From Terebella lapidaria (Eukaryota; Annelida; Polychaeta; Terebellida; Terebellidae): DNA of 64,000 nucleotides. A model generated the notes under the pieces. The model had not been told where the DNA came from, did no database searches, and was given only the letters and a program-made list of their open reading frames with translations. Numbering within the stretch: the stretch's first letter is position 1; each line of letters starts with the position of its first letter. The stretch is from positions 12,706,664 through 12,770,663 of the forward strand of contig OX424556.1 of assembly GCA_949152475.1 (NCBI GenBank). The letters run 5' to 3'. A program made the translations under genes and the position numbers. Positions 48,783-61,277 of this stretch are shown here, piece by piece.

Positions 48783-51700
48783 CAGACTTGTCTGGTGTAA
48801 TCTTGCCAGTGTTCGTATCAGGTATCCATCACAGGGGTAATGTGGTTTTACAGAATATAATTTGTCTTCTGTCTCACCATATACATGTATAGACTAACAT
48901 GTACCGATGCATTGTACACGTATGTATGTGTAGAGGTTATCCACAAGTTGGGTAGATGAACTCAGGTTTATAAAGCAAAAGAGACTGATAACACACTAAT
49001 CATATTCAGATGTGCATCGTATTCAAATGTTTTTAAAAGCTATATTGTATTGTGTATTGTGCCTTTATTTATCTTCTAACATATTAGTTACTACAGTACT
49101 CATAACATTCGTGATACCACATTAATGATATCTTTTTATTACGAAAAGCCTTTATATCACGACAAACTTTTATACCAGAAGGTCAAACATGTAGTAAATG
49201 TTTGTATTCTTTACAAAGTGGGTTTTGTAAGATGTCCACTTTACATGAATGTGTACTTGTCTTTTGTGTAGCATTAATTACATCAACTTGTCTTAGGAAG
49301 ATATCAATGCTGGGAGAATAAAGTGGAATGGGACAATGTTTTATATTTTGTTATCAGCATAAATTGGGAACAAAGTTTCACATATTTTGGTATAAGTCTT
49401 CAACGTTTGAAATAACCACACAGGAAGGAGACACATGGCACCAAATATATTGCAGCTCATCGGCAATTCGCTCCAACTTTTCCTCAGCATTCCAGTGTAT
49501 AACGCAAAATATAAACACTGGAATTGGTCATAATCTGTTTTCGGAAGTAATGCGCCTAGTGTGTGATTCGAACATTTTGTGGTCTATATACTTTGAGTTT
49601 AAACACTTGAAATGCCTAACACGAAAGATGTCTACACGTATGTCATGATGGGAGAGGAAAGGTGTAGGCCTATGGGGAGACTACCAATATGTTCATGCAC
49701 TGATACCAAACCTATAATATCCCCGCTGGTTCCGTATTTCCGTGTTTCAGTACCAGAGGTTTCCACATGTGGAGTTCAAGGTCACTGAATGATGCACCAT
49801 ACAACTTTCCTCTGCTCATGACATACACAGTAAAACCCGACCTCTATTTTCAAGCAGTGCGTGTCCATAGACGAAATGTTTTCAGACATTAAATAAATAT
49901 GATTTCAGGTTTTGTTCAATGTCAACAGATTATGTGCCACATATTTACTGCTCCTTGTGATGGATCCGTACAGACCCGAGTGTACCACATCCTGCACATA
50001 GCCTTGTCACCATTTCCGCTGTTATTGATTGGAATAAAGAAGTGAAATATGCGTCGTAATTATAGATTACATGTTATATCGGCACATAATTGGAAGCCAT
50101 TATCCTACAAAATATAATTTATTGGCATTATTGCTTGTTTACAATAGCAACTGCCATCAGACTGATACAAGAGCACAAACTTCCACTGCTAACTCTGTAG
50201 AATGCTCCAAACAACATTTGCACTGGTCATCAGATGGCGTAGACTTGAACAGATGAAACATGATACTACCTAATCATAGTGCAACAAAAGTACCGGGAAC
50301 GCACTATAGATTATTTCAATCGAAACCGGCCCAGACATGTAACCCGGTGTCTGGTTCCGTTGAAGAAGCATTGTACTGCATACAATACAAGAAATGGAAA
50401 TTGCAACAACACCTCACTGTGAAAATATCCGGGCCTTTCTCGGCAATCAATACAATACGCAATAAGTGTTCACTGCGCATGATTTTTTTTTCCTGGAGTG
50501 GATTTCGACCGGTATTCTGGGATTCGTGAAAACACTTGCATGGCACGGAGGAGAGGCTTGTGGATTTATATCATCCTCTGATTGATCTTGCTGAAAAGAG
50601 TTGGGAACAAACGCGTTGCCCGCGTATCGCTTGCAGTCTATCTCCGATTAATATTTCACGGCAAGAGTGTGAGACGGATGGGAGTGGCGTGCCTGTGTGG
50701 ATGGCAAGTGTTATGAGGGCAGCCTTACTATCCATGACATCACACAAGCTTGATTAGTGATCAATGCACATGGAGCATACATGTATTTGTACTATCCAAC
50801 ACACATGTGTAAGGTAGTGGGATTCTTTTATCCGGAGTAATATTGTTGAGTTCAGTAATTAGCATATTATCAAAAGTATCCAAGGTGTGAGCGTCGCGGC
50901 TTCTTCCCGCAAGCCTACAGGACCCCCTGCTGGATATTGATCACATTGTTATCGTTACGGGTAATAACGAGAGGAGCTAACCGCTCCCACGCATCCACAG
51001 TAGGATTAAACGAATGAGTCATACTGGCGAATTCGACAATATTTCGCGAAAAATCAAGTTGTTTGCATCACAAAGGTAAGTTGAGACGTTGTGATAAATG
51101 TGAGATTAGTTGATGAGTTTGGACAAAAAATGTCATGCATATTAGGCTGCCATTATGACCGTGTCATAACCTTGACATCGAAATCCATGTGGTGCATTTG
51201 TGTTTAACAAGTTTGAGGTAATATTGTTTTACTGGCAGAAATGAATTGTCCCACAAGATAGCACCAAACCATGTAGTTTCTAGCAGGCGGTTTACATTGT
51301 ATTCGAGTACGATATTGTACACAATAAGTTTAACATAATAAGAAATCCCTTACGTCCATGTATTGTAGAGTCTATTGTAAGCCACATTTGTAAAACCGGA
51401 AAATGTGATTTAAACGTATTTGAACGTTCTAATTTGTAAACTTGCCTGGTCATGCCTTGCGATTGTTACATGAACGTGCATGTCTGTTTAATATTGTTAT
51501 ATTCATCCAGCATCGTCGTTCGCGGGGTTTGTATACCGATTATCGTGTGTTAGTGTTTGCTGCCAGTAAAACACGCACAAGGACCGACCAAGAAATCAAT
51601 GGGACTATCATGCCTCTCTCTCATAGAAAGTTGCTAGACTCTGCCAACAATTTATTATTTACGGTGATAAAACAGGATTATGGCACGCATGACAGAGAGG

Positions 51701-51857
51701 CGCTAAAAACAACAATCAATCAATCAAAAAATTGTGGGTGACAGAATTGTTGGTATGAATGTCGTGTATATAACAGAGGCTCACCTTGTATGCATACCGG
51801 TTGGTATTCAAGTTTTCTCGGAAATGACTAGATTTTTCGTATAACTGTATATGTTAT
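48783..51857. other. SLC6 3' flank and intergenic DNA
   Basis: No convincing gene. AATAAA hexamers at 49317-49322, 49892-49897 and 50033-50038 are candidate polyadenylation signals for the transporter; none is followed by an obvious decisive GT-rich element. Short open frames (for example 50536-50757 and 51442-51741) have no recognisable domain and no splice or codon support. Confidence 0.5.
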
Positions 51858-53103
51858 ATGATCAAATTACATAGAGTTGAAGCCAAGATAGTTAAACAAA
51901 TATATGAAACCATCGAGAAGTACGGATTGTGTACTATCCAGGCTATTGTAAGTTCCATTATCACACATTCATATGGAGTTTTGAATATAAACTCTGATAT
52001 ACACACATGTGTGTTTATTGTGTATTGCCTAGTATTGCTTTGAATCATGAATTGATATTAATCTGGTGAAATTATGTTGCTGAGCCTCGTGTGATTATTA
52101 GCACAGCCCCGGAATAGAGTTACCGACGCTTTGCGTGTTAGCCACGTACGTGCTTTGTCCATGCCGATATGCTGTAAGCAGGTATACATTTGATTTCAGT
52201 TTTCATCACTGTCCTATTTGAATGGTATACAGGGTTGTGGGGGCTTTCAAGTAGTACAATAAGCTTCCTCCGGTTATGTCATACGTTACATGTCACATAA
52301 AATGTCATAAATGTATGTGTGCACTGTAGTGTTTCGCGTGTATGTAATACCTCTATTTACATACTGAACAGGCGGATGACACGTGTTACGAGATAGACAT
52401 ACTCTTGAAATCTGCACTACGGACACTGGTCACGCCAATATATAGCTGCCAAAAGTTAATCCAGGAACCACTGTACATCGGGTCAGAGGTACACGTAAGT
52501 ACATATTATGTTTGAAGTGGATACATCATGATGTTTCGCTTTTTAAAACTGTGTGCTCCAATATTTACATGTAGCTAGGGAACCATACACCATTTTGACT
52601 CTTGGGCACCATAATCTCGGGAAAGTTTTATATTTGTCAGCACAAAATGAGGAATTGCTAAGCTTAAATATTAAATATTCTTGGCATGACGTCTGCAAGT
52701 CGAGAACTATATTGGTTGAAAAAAACGCACTGTAGAAATCGTCGTTGGAGAAACATGAACAAACAAGTGACTTCACTACTTGAATACCCTAGTCCCTCTA
52801 GTCTTGAGCGCACGTTTTTATTGTCCAACAAAAATCACAAAAAAAAAGTTATAAATATTTTTCTCTATCCAACGTACATTAATTGTATTTCTTTTATAGT
52901 TAGATCGTTTTAAGTAGGATTCATTTACGACAAATATACAGAATGGCGGCGAAAATTATACGTCCGTTCGTCGAGGCTGCCACGTGTACGTTCAGCATCG
53001 ATTTTGTCGATTTGACTTGTTCACAATTCACCGGTCGAGTATTGCGCGAGTAACATGTGACGTGATTGCTGGTGGCCCAGAAGATCACTATAGCACTTTG
53101 TAG
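51858..53103 (+). CDS. Candidate small three-exon gene, unknown product (weak)
   Basis: Three pieces join in phase 0 with GT-AG borders: 51858-51947 (30 codons from ATG, donor GTAAGT), 52372-52494 (41 codons, acceptor after CTGAACAG, donor GTAAGT) and 52942-53103 (53 codons and a stop, acceptor after AAATATACAG). The joined product would be about 124 residues with seven cysteines and no signal peptide or known domain that I recognise. The middle piece has the most coding-like composition. The chance of three such pieces fitting by accident in 1.2 kb is not negligible, and the third piece is also open on the other strand. Confidence 0.22.
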
Positions 53104-55760
53104 CATTATGGCGTGGTGGGCTGCGCGAGTAGTGACATCACGGTTATGATGCTGCAGTGCGGCAGGTTAATAACATACATGTACCTCTTTATCGTGGGGT
53201 CGCCAAACTTTACAACTTGATGAACTATTAAGAATCATACCTGGTGCATAGCACCAGATTTCCCCGTATTAAAAGCCAATAGCGCTCTCCTTTCAAGAAC
53301 TGTTTAGTCTCTAATTTAATATCTTGCGCATATATACAATGTCCATGCAGAACGAATGCCGGTGTAACAGGAATGGTCGTTCCTAGGAATATTAGTGCGT
53401 GATCGAATACGCCCATTAGAATAACAAGGTATCCATAAAATTCAGCACCGTTTCCAAATTGACCCGGAATCAAATAAAATATTCACAATGTTATGTTATT
53501 TGTCAATATTGTTAAAATACATGATAATATATGCCCATATCTGCATCTACAGAGAAGCATCTACAAAGTTCGAGTACCGTCGCACTAGTTATATGCACCA
53601 AAACATCACCCTGGAAGTCGGTGGTGTTGAACTCGTAACCCATTCCGATAAATACACAATGTCAACCATCAACCATGGTTCTCAACATTCGGCGCTCTGC
53701 GAGCGAATAAATAGCTCGTTGTGGGACAGCGAAAAATAAATACATATGATTGTTAAAAGTGAAGATGCAGTCAGAAAATGGAACGAAACAAATATGCCAA
53801 TATTCATTCTGGAAAATTAGGCACTGATATTCAGTTTAATATGAGAAGTGAGCGATGGCTCGGTAGTCGGGACGAACATCATACCCAGTTGGCTGAAGGG
53901 GCAAGATGGGCCCCTTAAGATAAATCAGTGATTTTGTTTTCAAAAATATAGTAGTCAACTGGGTCCGCATACATTTCTCTGTAGACAAACATGCTATTTT
54001 TCAAAATTAGCAGTGGAAGTTGACGTAACTTTACTGATCGATACTTTTCATAATTATGTCTAGTACATGTATTATTTCACGAATGGTTCGTCTTACCCGC
54101 AGGTGGGGGTAAGATGGGCCTAGCAATAGGGGTAAGATGAGCCCGGTGGCCCACCTTACCCACTCCATATAAGTTATGCAGCTAAATTTACTGGAAAGGG
54201 TATAAGGGCATAACTAATTTTGAATAGCATTCCCATCTTAAGAATTGAATGCACAAAAATGCATGCGTCGTTCTAAAATTCAATTATAATATGGATTTAA
54301 ACATAAAGTTATTAACATTTTGAGTTTTGCCATAAATAATCCAATATTCATGACATTCAAGTCTTTAGCAATGGGGATTGCTATGGGTATATCTCGCAAT
54401 TGGGTATCATCGCAACTAAATAATATGATAAAAATTAGCCACAGTCTATACGGAGAGTTTATCGGAGAAATGTAGGGCTAAGGAAGACCCCCTCATCGAA
54501 AAAGGCCGTCATTTTGAGGGGGGGGGGGAATGCGTAAAAAATAAAATTAAATAATACCTCCTTTTTGAGTTATTTTCTTGCATTGTCATTTACGAGTTGA
54601 GAAAAAATCGACTGTAAAACTAACAAAATCTAAAACAATTCTGTTTTTAAAACCATGGCCTACATAATGTAAGGCATGTCTATAGGCTATTGGGGCAAGT
54701 TGGGCCATCTAATCTTGCCCCTCCGAAACCCGCTAACACGCAAATATTTACGTAAATCGGCGATAGTGACGAGAATTTGCTCCATTCGAGGAAAATATTC
54801 ATCAGATTATATTAATTAACTGAACTGCTTGCGTCCAACACTGTATAACAAACGTTTAAAGTATTTGCTCTTCGAAAACAGCCCCCCCCCCCAGTCTAAG
54901 AGTATTCCCCATGGAATTCTCAGAGAGCGTTCAAGAAGTCTCCCATGCGGGGAGAATGATATGGGGAAAATTGTTGGTCCACTCGTTCGATGACCAAGAA
55001 CAGTAATCACGAACCCAATACATCATCATGTCAAATGTGGTCGGACCTATATTTGATGGATTAATTCATGACAAGATACATTTAAACCATGATCTCTTGG
55101 TATTCATACAAACATTGTCTTTTGAGATTCGTCAGTCAATATATCAGAACGCGAAACTGCATTCTAGGCCAGAATATGACGATGATTATGTATAACATTG
55201 TGCACGTGGTACACGCTTTATGGTAATGGTTTGTTTTTCCTCTCTCTAAAATGTGATATCAAATGAATAGCGACCAATGTTCTATCCCATAATATCAAAA
55301 TATCTAAAACTTTTTGTGAGTATTGTATAGGTATGTGTATGTTCTAGATATAATGAATTAGTATCCAATACCAACAGCGAATCTACTCGGCTATAATGAT
55401 ATGAAATGACAAAAACAGTCTAGGGCAGTCTGCCAGCATGACAATAACATGAATGTACAATAATAATGGTCTATTAGGGGTTAATGACCTGTTACAGCAT
55501 ACAGCTGTTCTCCACTGTTGAAGTATCATGATATATGTACATAATATTACCTGTGAGAATCAATGGCAAAATATTACCTGTGAGAATCAATGGCATAATA
55601 AAAGTTCAACCCCTCAGCGTGAAAGAACTGATTGAACTGGCATCATCGTCGCATGATTCAACAAACTTTTACATACATACAATGTATCTACATGTATGTA
55701 TTAGCACGAGCATATGGGAAGTTTGTGGTGAATATCTATTCCTATGGTGCATGGTGTAAT
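53104..55760. other. Intergenic DNA with repeat fragments
   Basis: No gene. The part at 53898-54721 carries GGGGCAAGATGGGCC/GGGGTAAGATG words listed separately. A fragment of the family 2 Helitron-like element ('AAGGCCGTCATTTTGAGG', then 'AATACCTCCTTTTTGAG') lies at about 54490-54600. An 11-base G tract and an 11-base C tract occur at 54518 and 54882. A 28-bp direct duplication (ATTACCTGTGAGAATCAATG) lies at 55545-55593. Confidence 0.5.
53898..54721. repeat. Putative non-autonomous element with GGGGCAAGAT ends
   Basis: GGGGCAAGATGGGCC at 53898 and ATCTTGCCCC ending at 54721 form a short (about 10 bp exact) inverted pair. Related words GGGGGTAAGATGGGCC (54105 region), GGGGTAAGATGAGCC (54129) and GGGGCAAGTTGGGCC (54692) lie inside. 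The spacing and words suggest a MITE-like repeat, but the ends are short and no target duplication is clear. Confidence 0.35.
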
Positions 55761-57398
55761 AGGGTAGTTTCACCAGCACGACTATTCCGCGCAGCGGCTG
55801 AGTTCCGCCATACGACTTCGACTCAGTCACTGGAACGGGACCCTGTCAAAACCCGCGTAAATACTCATTCGCAAGCATACATGGGCACAGCGGACAATCG
55901 TGTGTCAAACACTAAATATATATATATAATTATGTTGTACCTCTAGTAAGTTTCTGTATCAAACCATGCAACTGTTATCAGTTATCAGTATATTCCGATG
56001 GGCTGGAAGCGTACGAAAAAGAAAAGAAATGAAGTACATAATTACAATATATTCGACTACAATACTACAATATATTCGATGATGGAATGTGTGATATGAA
56101 TGATTGTTGTGAGTGTGTGGGAGTGGATGCCTGCATTTCAGTGTAAGCTTACCATATAACAGAGAAGCCGATGACTGAAAATAAATTTCTACTGCGACTT
56201 CTACTCAGAAATATATATGTTTCCAAACGTATATTTAGGTTGACTACCCCCCCCCCCCCTTTTTTATTGGGCGCGTGAAAAACAAAGAATAAGATGCACT
56301 ACATGTACTTCATGGAATAAAGGATGTGTTTTAATATTTTGCACCGGGGAGAGGGGGATTGATACAGCCCCACAATGAACCGGCGACTCATAAATATGTT
56401 AAGGTGCAATAACAGCGTTACATATTCATAATTATATATCTATTGTATAATTATACAATTGAGTGTCATTAATTAGTCATTATATATGACATCGATTATG
56501 TCACAATGTTCAGTTTTGGGATAAATAAACTTAAATACCATTACTACTTGCATGCATGTGTGGAATAATAAATATTCACTCAGAGCCAGAGACAGCTCAG
56601 AATCAACCACAGAACATGAAAAAAAAACTTCTAGGAGCATGAAAAAAAAGCTCCTCGGACCCTTGTGCAGGCCCCTGTGTATGATGCTAAAGGCCTCAAT
56701 GAATGACAACCTCCAAGTTGTGATACTGAACATTTACGAAGTGAATCTCTCCTTACTCCCACATATTGAGCTTTTTTGGACTCCTTATACTGTGTATATA
56801 CGCAAAAGGATTTGATTTGCACGAAATATATGAGTTTTTACTGTCAGAGTCACGTTCAAACTGAAATAAGTAAATCAACCCCTACACAGCAAATGACTGC
56901 CGATGGAGCTTGGGGTTATTTATTGATCAATGAGATTATCATGGCGGATCTTTGGAGATCTGCACGTCAACACATATGGCCTTGCGTGGTTACTCTACCG
57001 CTTCGTCTGAATTGAAATGTTTACAAATTGCTCTGCTTGCAAATAAATTTGGATAGATTTGTATATTTTCATACATTTATGTATAGCAAATCATATCTGG
57101 GGAATCTTTCCCTGACCTTGAACTTCACCTAAAATGAAATTGGATGGCGATTGCCGACGTCACGTCTGACGTGGACCATGTGCTCAAAATTGTCCGCTGT
57201 AAACCACATGTTTGTGGACTGATAGGTAATCACATGGTGAAATTTTGGTGACCTTGATTTTCATTTGCAAGGAACTTAAGAAATAAGTTTGCCGATGGAA
57301 ATTTCTGCGCGAAAGAAGAACATTTTTGTGGCTTAAAACTGTTTTTTATTTCTTATTTTGTAAGAACATCGTACAAACTTTTCAACTTATTCATTTTT

Positions 57399-58502
57399 TC
57401 AGTCCCAAAATCGCATTCGACGCTGAGATAAACCTGCTACAATCTCAGTGATGTAACTCTGGAAGTTTCGTCGATGTCGGTATACATGACATAACACTTT
57501 GTATGTTTTCATGGAACCGATTATGTGTTCTACATAAATACGGTGTGATCGTATCACTTTGTTGATCCGGAACATACGTTCCCGTCGGCGACCACGTGCG
57601 ACTGCAACTTCATTGGTACGATAAGGGGTGACGATGGGATTCTCATTTCTATACCCAAGATCGCCTATCAGGAAACGTTGGGCGGGGAAATCCAGCTCCT
57701 CGCCTGGGCCGATATTTGGGAGTAGGTTATAGCATCTCTGGTCGTTACAATGACCTGTAAACCCTGCTGCCACATAGCAAATCTCCTTGTGGCTGTTGAC
57801 CACTACAACAGTGTGGAAGCAGTGGAAATTTCTATGGCCAGAATAGAAATCAGCTTGATCTTCAGTCAACGGCCTGTTGATCATGTGAGATGTCCCATCA
57901 ATGGCACCCAGAACTTGAGGCATCTCTTCCCATACCCCATAACACTGGTTCCATTCCTGAATGCTGGGCCATCTGATGCGTCCACTCAACTCCCGATGGA
58001 ATGAACGGCATACACGATGTATTATTCTACAAACGGTAGACTTACTGATGCCGAAGACGAGTGAAAGGGTGACATATGAAGGATACTTCCTGAGCCAGAA
58101 CAACACAAGGAGGGTTTGGTTTGTGGGGGACAGGGATGTCCTGTGGCCCCGGTTCACCTGCAGATCCGGTCCGATTAACTCCATGAGCTGCAAAAAAGTT
58201 TCCGGTGTTTCTCCCGTCGCGAGCCAAAAATAGTATCTCTTTTGGGACCACAAAGCAAAAACATCCACACCTTCAAACTGATTATTCCTCATGGCCGGGT
58301 TGCGAGTAATCCTATTCGCCATTGGTTCCGATGGCTCCGGTGGTAACATCGTTAGAAGAGTCAACAGAAGAGACAGGACCGCAGATACCTCTTCGACTGC
58401 CTGCTCATCAAAGACGTGTTCCTCTAATGGTGGCGGGGGTATGAGAATCTGGAGTAAATCTAGAAATGGTACAACAGCAACGCCTAGAACTCCAGCATCC
58501 AT
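57399..58502 (-). CDS. PIF/Harbinger transposase (HARBI1-like), intact open frame
   Basis: A 367-residue frame starts at ATG 58502 (minus strand) and ends with TGA just left of 57399. Residues about 141-165 form a helix-turn-helix (LVFGISKSTVCRIIHRV). The catalytic DDE triad is visible as Asp202 in GAIDGT, Asp281 in GDLGY and Glu325 in YVEHIIGSMK. The segment FYSGHRNFHCFHTVVVV corresponds to the conserved Tyr-Asn/Ser-Gly-Lys-Lys-like block of DDE_Tnp_4 proteins. Length is normal for the family. In studied Harbingers the nuclease needs a Myb-like partner for nuclear import and end binding, and a candidate partner is transcribed divergently about 1.2 kb away. No interruption is seen, so this copy may be young. 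A domesticated host gene is possible but less likely because terminal repeats are present. Confidence 0.88.
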   Translation of the reverse strand: MDAGVLGVAVVPFLDLLQILIPPPPLEEHVFDEQAVEEVSAVLSLLLTLLTMLPPEPSEPMANRITRNPAMRNNQFEGVDVFALWSQKRYYFWLATGETPETFLQLMELIGPDLQVNRGHRTSLSPTNQTLLVLFWLRKYPSYVTLSLVFGISKSTVCRIIHRVCRSFHRELSGRIRWPSIQEWNQCYGVWEEMPQVLGAIDGTSHMINRPLTEDQADFYSGHRNFHCFHTVVVVNSHKEICYVAAGFTGHCNDQRCYNLLPNIGPGEELDFPAQRFLIGDLGYRNENPIVTPYRTNEVAVARGRRRERMFRINKVIRSHRIYVEHIIGSMKTYKVLCHVYRHRRNFQSYITEIVAGLSQRRMRFWD

Positions 58503-59423
58503 AGCGTGTGTGTATTAAGTCACTTCAGTTCATGCAATGAACGGTGAACATCAATTTACATAGGGTAAACAGAGGCAATATGAGAAGCCTCTGAAATGCG
58601 TCACATTGCGATGCCTAACGAGTAATTCAGTTTATCATTACTTAGGCGGATAATTCATAATCTGTTTATTGTTATATAACCCCCCCCCCCCCCGCGCCAT
58701 ATTACACATATGTCATAGAGGGGCGTACGATCTGGGGCCGATGTAGAACCCCATAACATATGACCAAGAAATATAGCTCAATCTTGTTTCAGTGGTGACT
58801 GTATTTTCCAAGAGATAAATTAGAGTAGATATAATTATGTCCTCTCCTACCGTAAAGAATAATTTCTCATCGCACTACATAGTCAATGAATTCGTGAAGA
58901 ATATTTCGGACGAGTAAAACCGAAATTGCCGAATCGCAATTTTTCTCCATTATACCTGAATCCCATGATCTGTGGGAAACGAAAATAATATGATTTGCTA
59001 CGTGACATTTGTTCAGTGTTGCTGGTTACCTTACAACAACGGTCATGCGCACTGAGAAATGGAATTTCTGGTCTTCTGGATAACAATTTAACGAATCTGA
59101 ATTATTTGTGTTTTGGCAAAATACAGAAGGAAAAAAAAGAAACATTTTCGATGACACTATCCCCACCATTCGCAAAATACATCTGTGCGATCAAACTTTT
59201 CGAAGAGAGCAAATAAGGAGTACCATATCAGTTCACAATAAAAAAGCGACGGTAATACCACATTACATACATGTATTTATATGTTGACATATTTTCCCTC
59301 ACACACAAATGATCACATATACCCGGAATAACCAAATCCAAAGTCAATGGCCACAATTCGAAAATCAACATATATCGCGTGTCCCATATGGCCCGGTGTC
59401 CCCTATTAACTTTTGTACAGCTA

Positions 59424-59643
59424 GCGTGAGTGGCAGGCAATGGGAGTAGCGTGTACATCACTTGTCAACCAGTGAACTAAGTTGAGTACAATTGGATTGT
59501 GCTCCTTACTTGCCATCATTTCAGCAAGCACATGCGTGAGTGGCAGGCAAGGCGAGTAGCGTGTACATCACTTGTCAACGAGTGAACTACGTTGAGTACA
59601 ATTGGATTGTACTCCTCATTTGCCATCATTTCAGCAAGCACAT
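59424..59643. repeat. 110-bp tandem duplication upstream of the Harbinger partner gene
   Basis: GCGTGAGTGGCAGGCAA at 59424 recurs at 59534, and the two 110-bp copies differ at only a handful of bases ('GTACATCACTTGTCAAC' and 'TTGAGTACAATTGGATTGT' in both). It lies just before the partner gene start at 59670, in the divergent intergenic region, and may contain promoter sequence. Confidence 0.85.
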
Positions 59644-59669
59644 GCCTTATACGATTTCAACCCAACAGC

Positions 59670-61086
59670 ATGGCAGGGAGAGGGCGTAGGACTGTTGTTG
59701 ATAAAATTGAGTCCAAAGTGATGCTCCAAGCTTACGTTGACCACGGGAATAGGTGGGATGCAGTGGTGGAAACTGTCAAGCGAAATGCCACACAATTGTC
59801 TCCAGCCAGTAGTCAGTTATGGAGGACGGCCGAAGTGAAGTCCCTAAAGAGACGGGCCCAAGATCATGTGGGGGGACTCATCAATAAAAAACGACGCCGC
59901 GTAGTGGACCCCGAAATAATAAAACTTGTAACGATAATCAACAAACGTGACAAGAGGTATATTTACTGATATTTTCACTGATTGAATCAGTAGTGCAAAT
60001 TCCAAATCAGTGGTACCAAAATAGGTCAGCCTTAGTTGAAGTTATTTTCGATATGACACCGTGAACATCTTGGATCATTATTTTCTTTTTTACAGCATGT
60101 CAATATCATGTTCAGTTATTACGAGATGACTATTCCAGTTCGAACTGAAGGTCCAGTAACCTGAGAAGGAAACATTAGCCATTCTAGTTATTCTTCCAGA
60201 TATGTACTCAACAAGAGACGACCGGGGGGAACAGCTGCTGGTGCAAACAATGGGGATGAGACGACCAGTGACAGCGGGGATGGTGTAGATGGGGATGAGC
60301 AAGGAATGAGTGAGGATGAGCAGAATCATAGTGCCATTGAGGATGGAAGGAACAATGGGCAGATAAATGACAGCGAGATTGAACACAGAGGTGGCAGCGA
60401 GGATGGGGAGAGTGGGGGTGAACAAAGTGGTGGCAGCGAGGATGGGGAGTGGAGGTGAACAAAGTGGTGGCAGCGAGGATGGGGAGAGTGGAGGTGAACA
60501 AAGTGGTGGCAGCGAGGATGGGGAGAGTGGAGGTGAACAAAGTGGTGGCAGCGAGGATGGGGAGAGTGGAGGTGAACAAAGTGGTGGCAGCGAGGATGAG
60601 GAGAGTGAAGCTGAACGAAGTGGTGGCAGCGAGGATGAGGAGAGTGGAGGTGAACAAAGTGGTGGCAGCGAGGATGGGGAGAGTGGAGGTGAACAAAGTG
60701 GTGGCAGCGAGGATGGGGAGAGTGGAGGTGAACAAAGTGGTGGCAGCGAGGATGGGGAGAGTGGAGGTGAACAAAGTGGTGGCAGCGAGGATGAGGAGAG
60801 TGAAGCTGAACAAAGTGGTGGCAGCGAGGATGAGGAGAGTGAAGCTGAACGAAGTGGTGGCAGCGAGGATGAGGAGAGTGAAGGTGACCAATCTGATGCT
60901 GACCATAATCAGCCGAGAAGGGATCAAATCATCCAACCAAGGCCCAACAACAGAGATCGGAGACGCACGCAGGACATTGCTCGCGAGAATCATATCTTGT
61001 ACAATGGACTGGTGCGTCGTGTCAATCCGCTCATAGACCGGATAGTTGCATTTTTGGATAGGGCGGAAGCAATGTATGATGAATAA
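59670..61086 (+). pseudogene. Harbinger partner protein (Myb/SANT-like candidate), two exons, acidic repeat with a 2-bp slip
   Basis: Exon 1 is 59670-59956 (95 codons plus two bases, donor GTATAT). Exon 2 starts at 60200 after TTCTTCCAG and restores the phase-2 split arginine. Exon 1 is basic with tryptophans (RWDAVVETV, QLWRTAEVK) and a KKRRR nuclear-signal-like patch, as expected of a DNA-binding partner, though the Myb resemblance is weak. Exon 2 contains about 13 copies of a 39-bp unit reading GGEQSGGSEDGES (60384-60890) and ends in a polar tail, then LVRRVNPLIDRIVAFLDRAE and a stop at 61086. One early unit (about 60448) lacks two bases, so the frame entering exon 2 stops soon after while the rest stays open in another frame. 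This is a break in this copy or a sequencing slip. Confidence 0.6.
60384..60890 (+). repeat. 39-bp coding minisatellite, about 13 units
   Basis: Units of GAGGATGGGGAGAGTGGAGG followed by TGAACAAAGTGGTGGCAGC recur, with GAGGATGAGGAGAGTGAAGC variants. Most are 39 bp. One is 37 bp. The long minus-strand frame over it is an artefact of the 3n period. Confidence 0.92.
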
Positions 61087-61277
61087 ATATTGCACTTGAT
61101 GCAAACTTTTATTTAAATTTGTCCAACCGATTAAAAGCAGTCTCAATATTTTCAGTCACCACATACATGTATGAACACAATTAAAAGTAAAAAGACAATA
61201 TAAAGGCAGTTTACCTACAGTGGATATCGGAATTTCCACCCTGATGGGCTGTTTCGGGAATTTCTTCTTACATTTCA

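Noticed and set aside
57750-58518. Plus-strand frames over the Harbinger transposase
   Set aside because: They are shadows of the conserved minus-strand transposase frame, which carries the DDE residues.
60208-61146. 312-codon minus-strand frame rich in Leu-Ala-Ala-Thr
   Set aside because: It is the antisense of the 39-bp coding minisatellite. The plus strand has matching splice sites and a sensible end.
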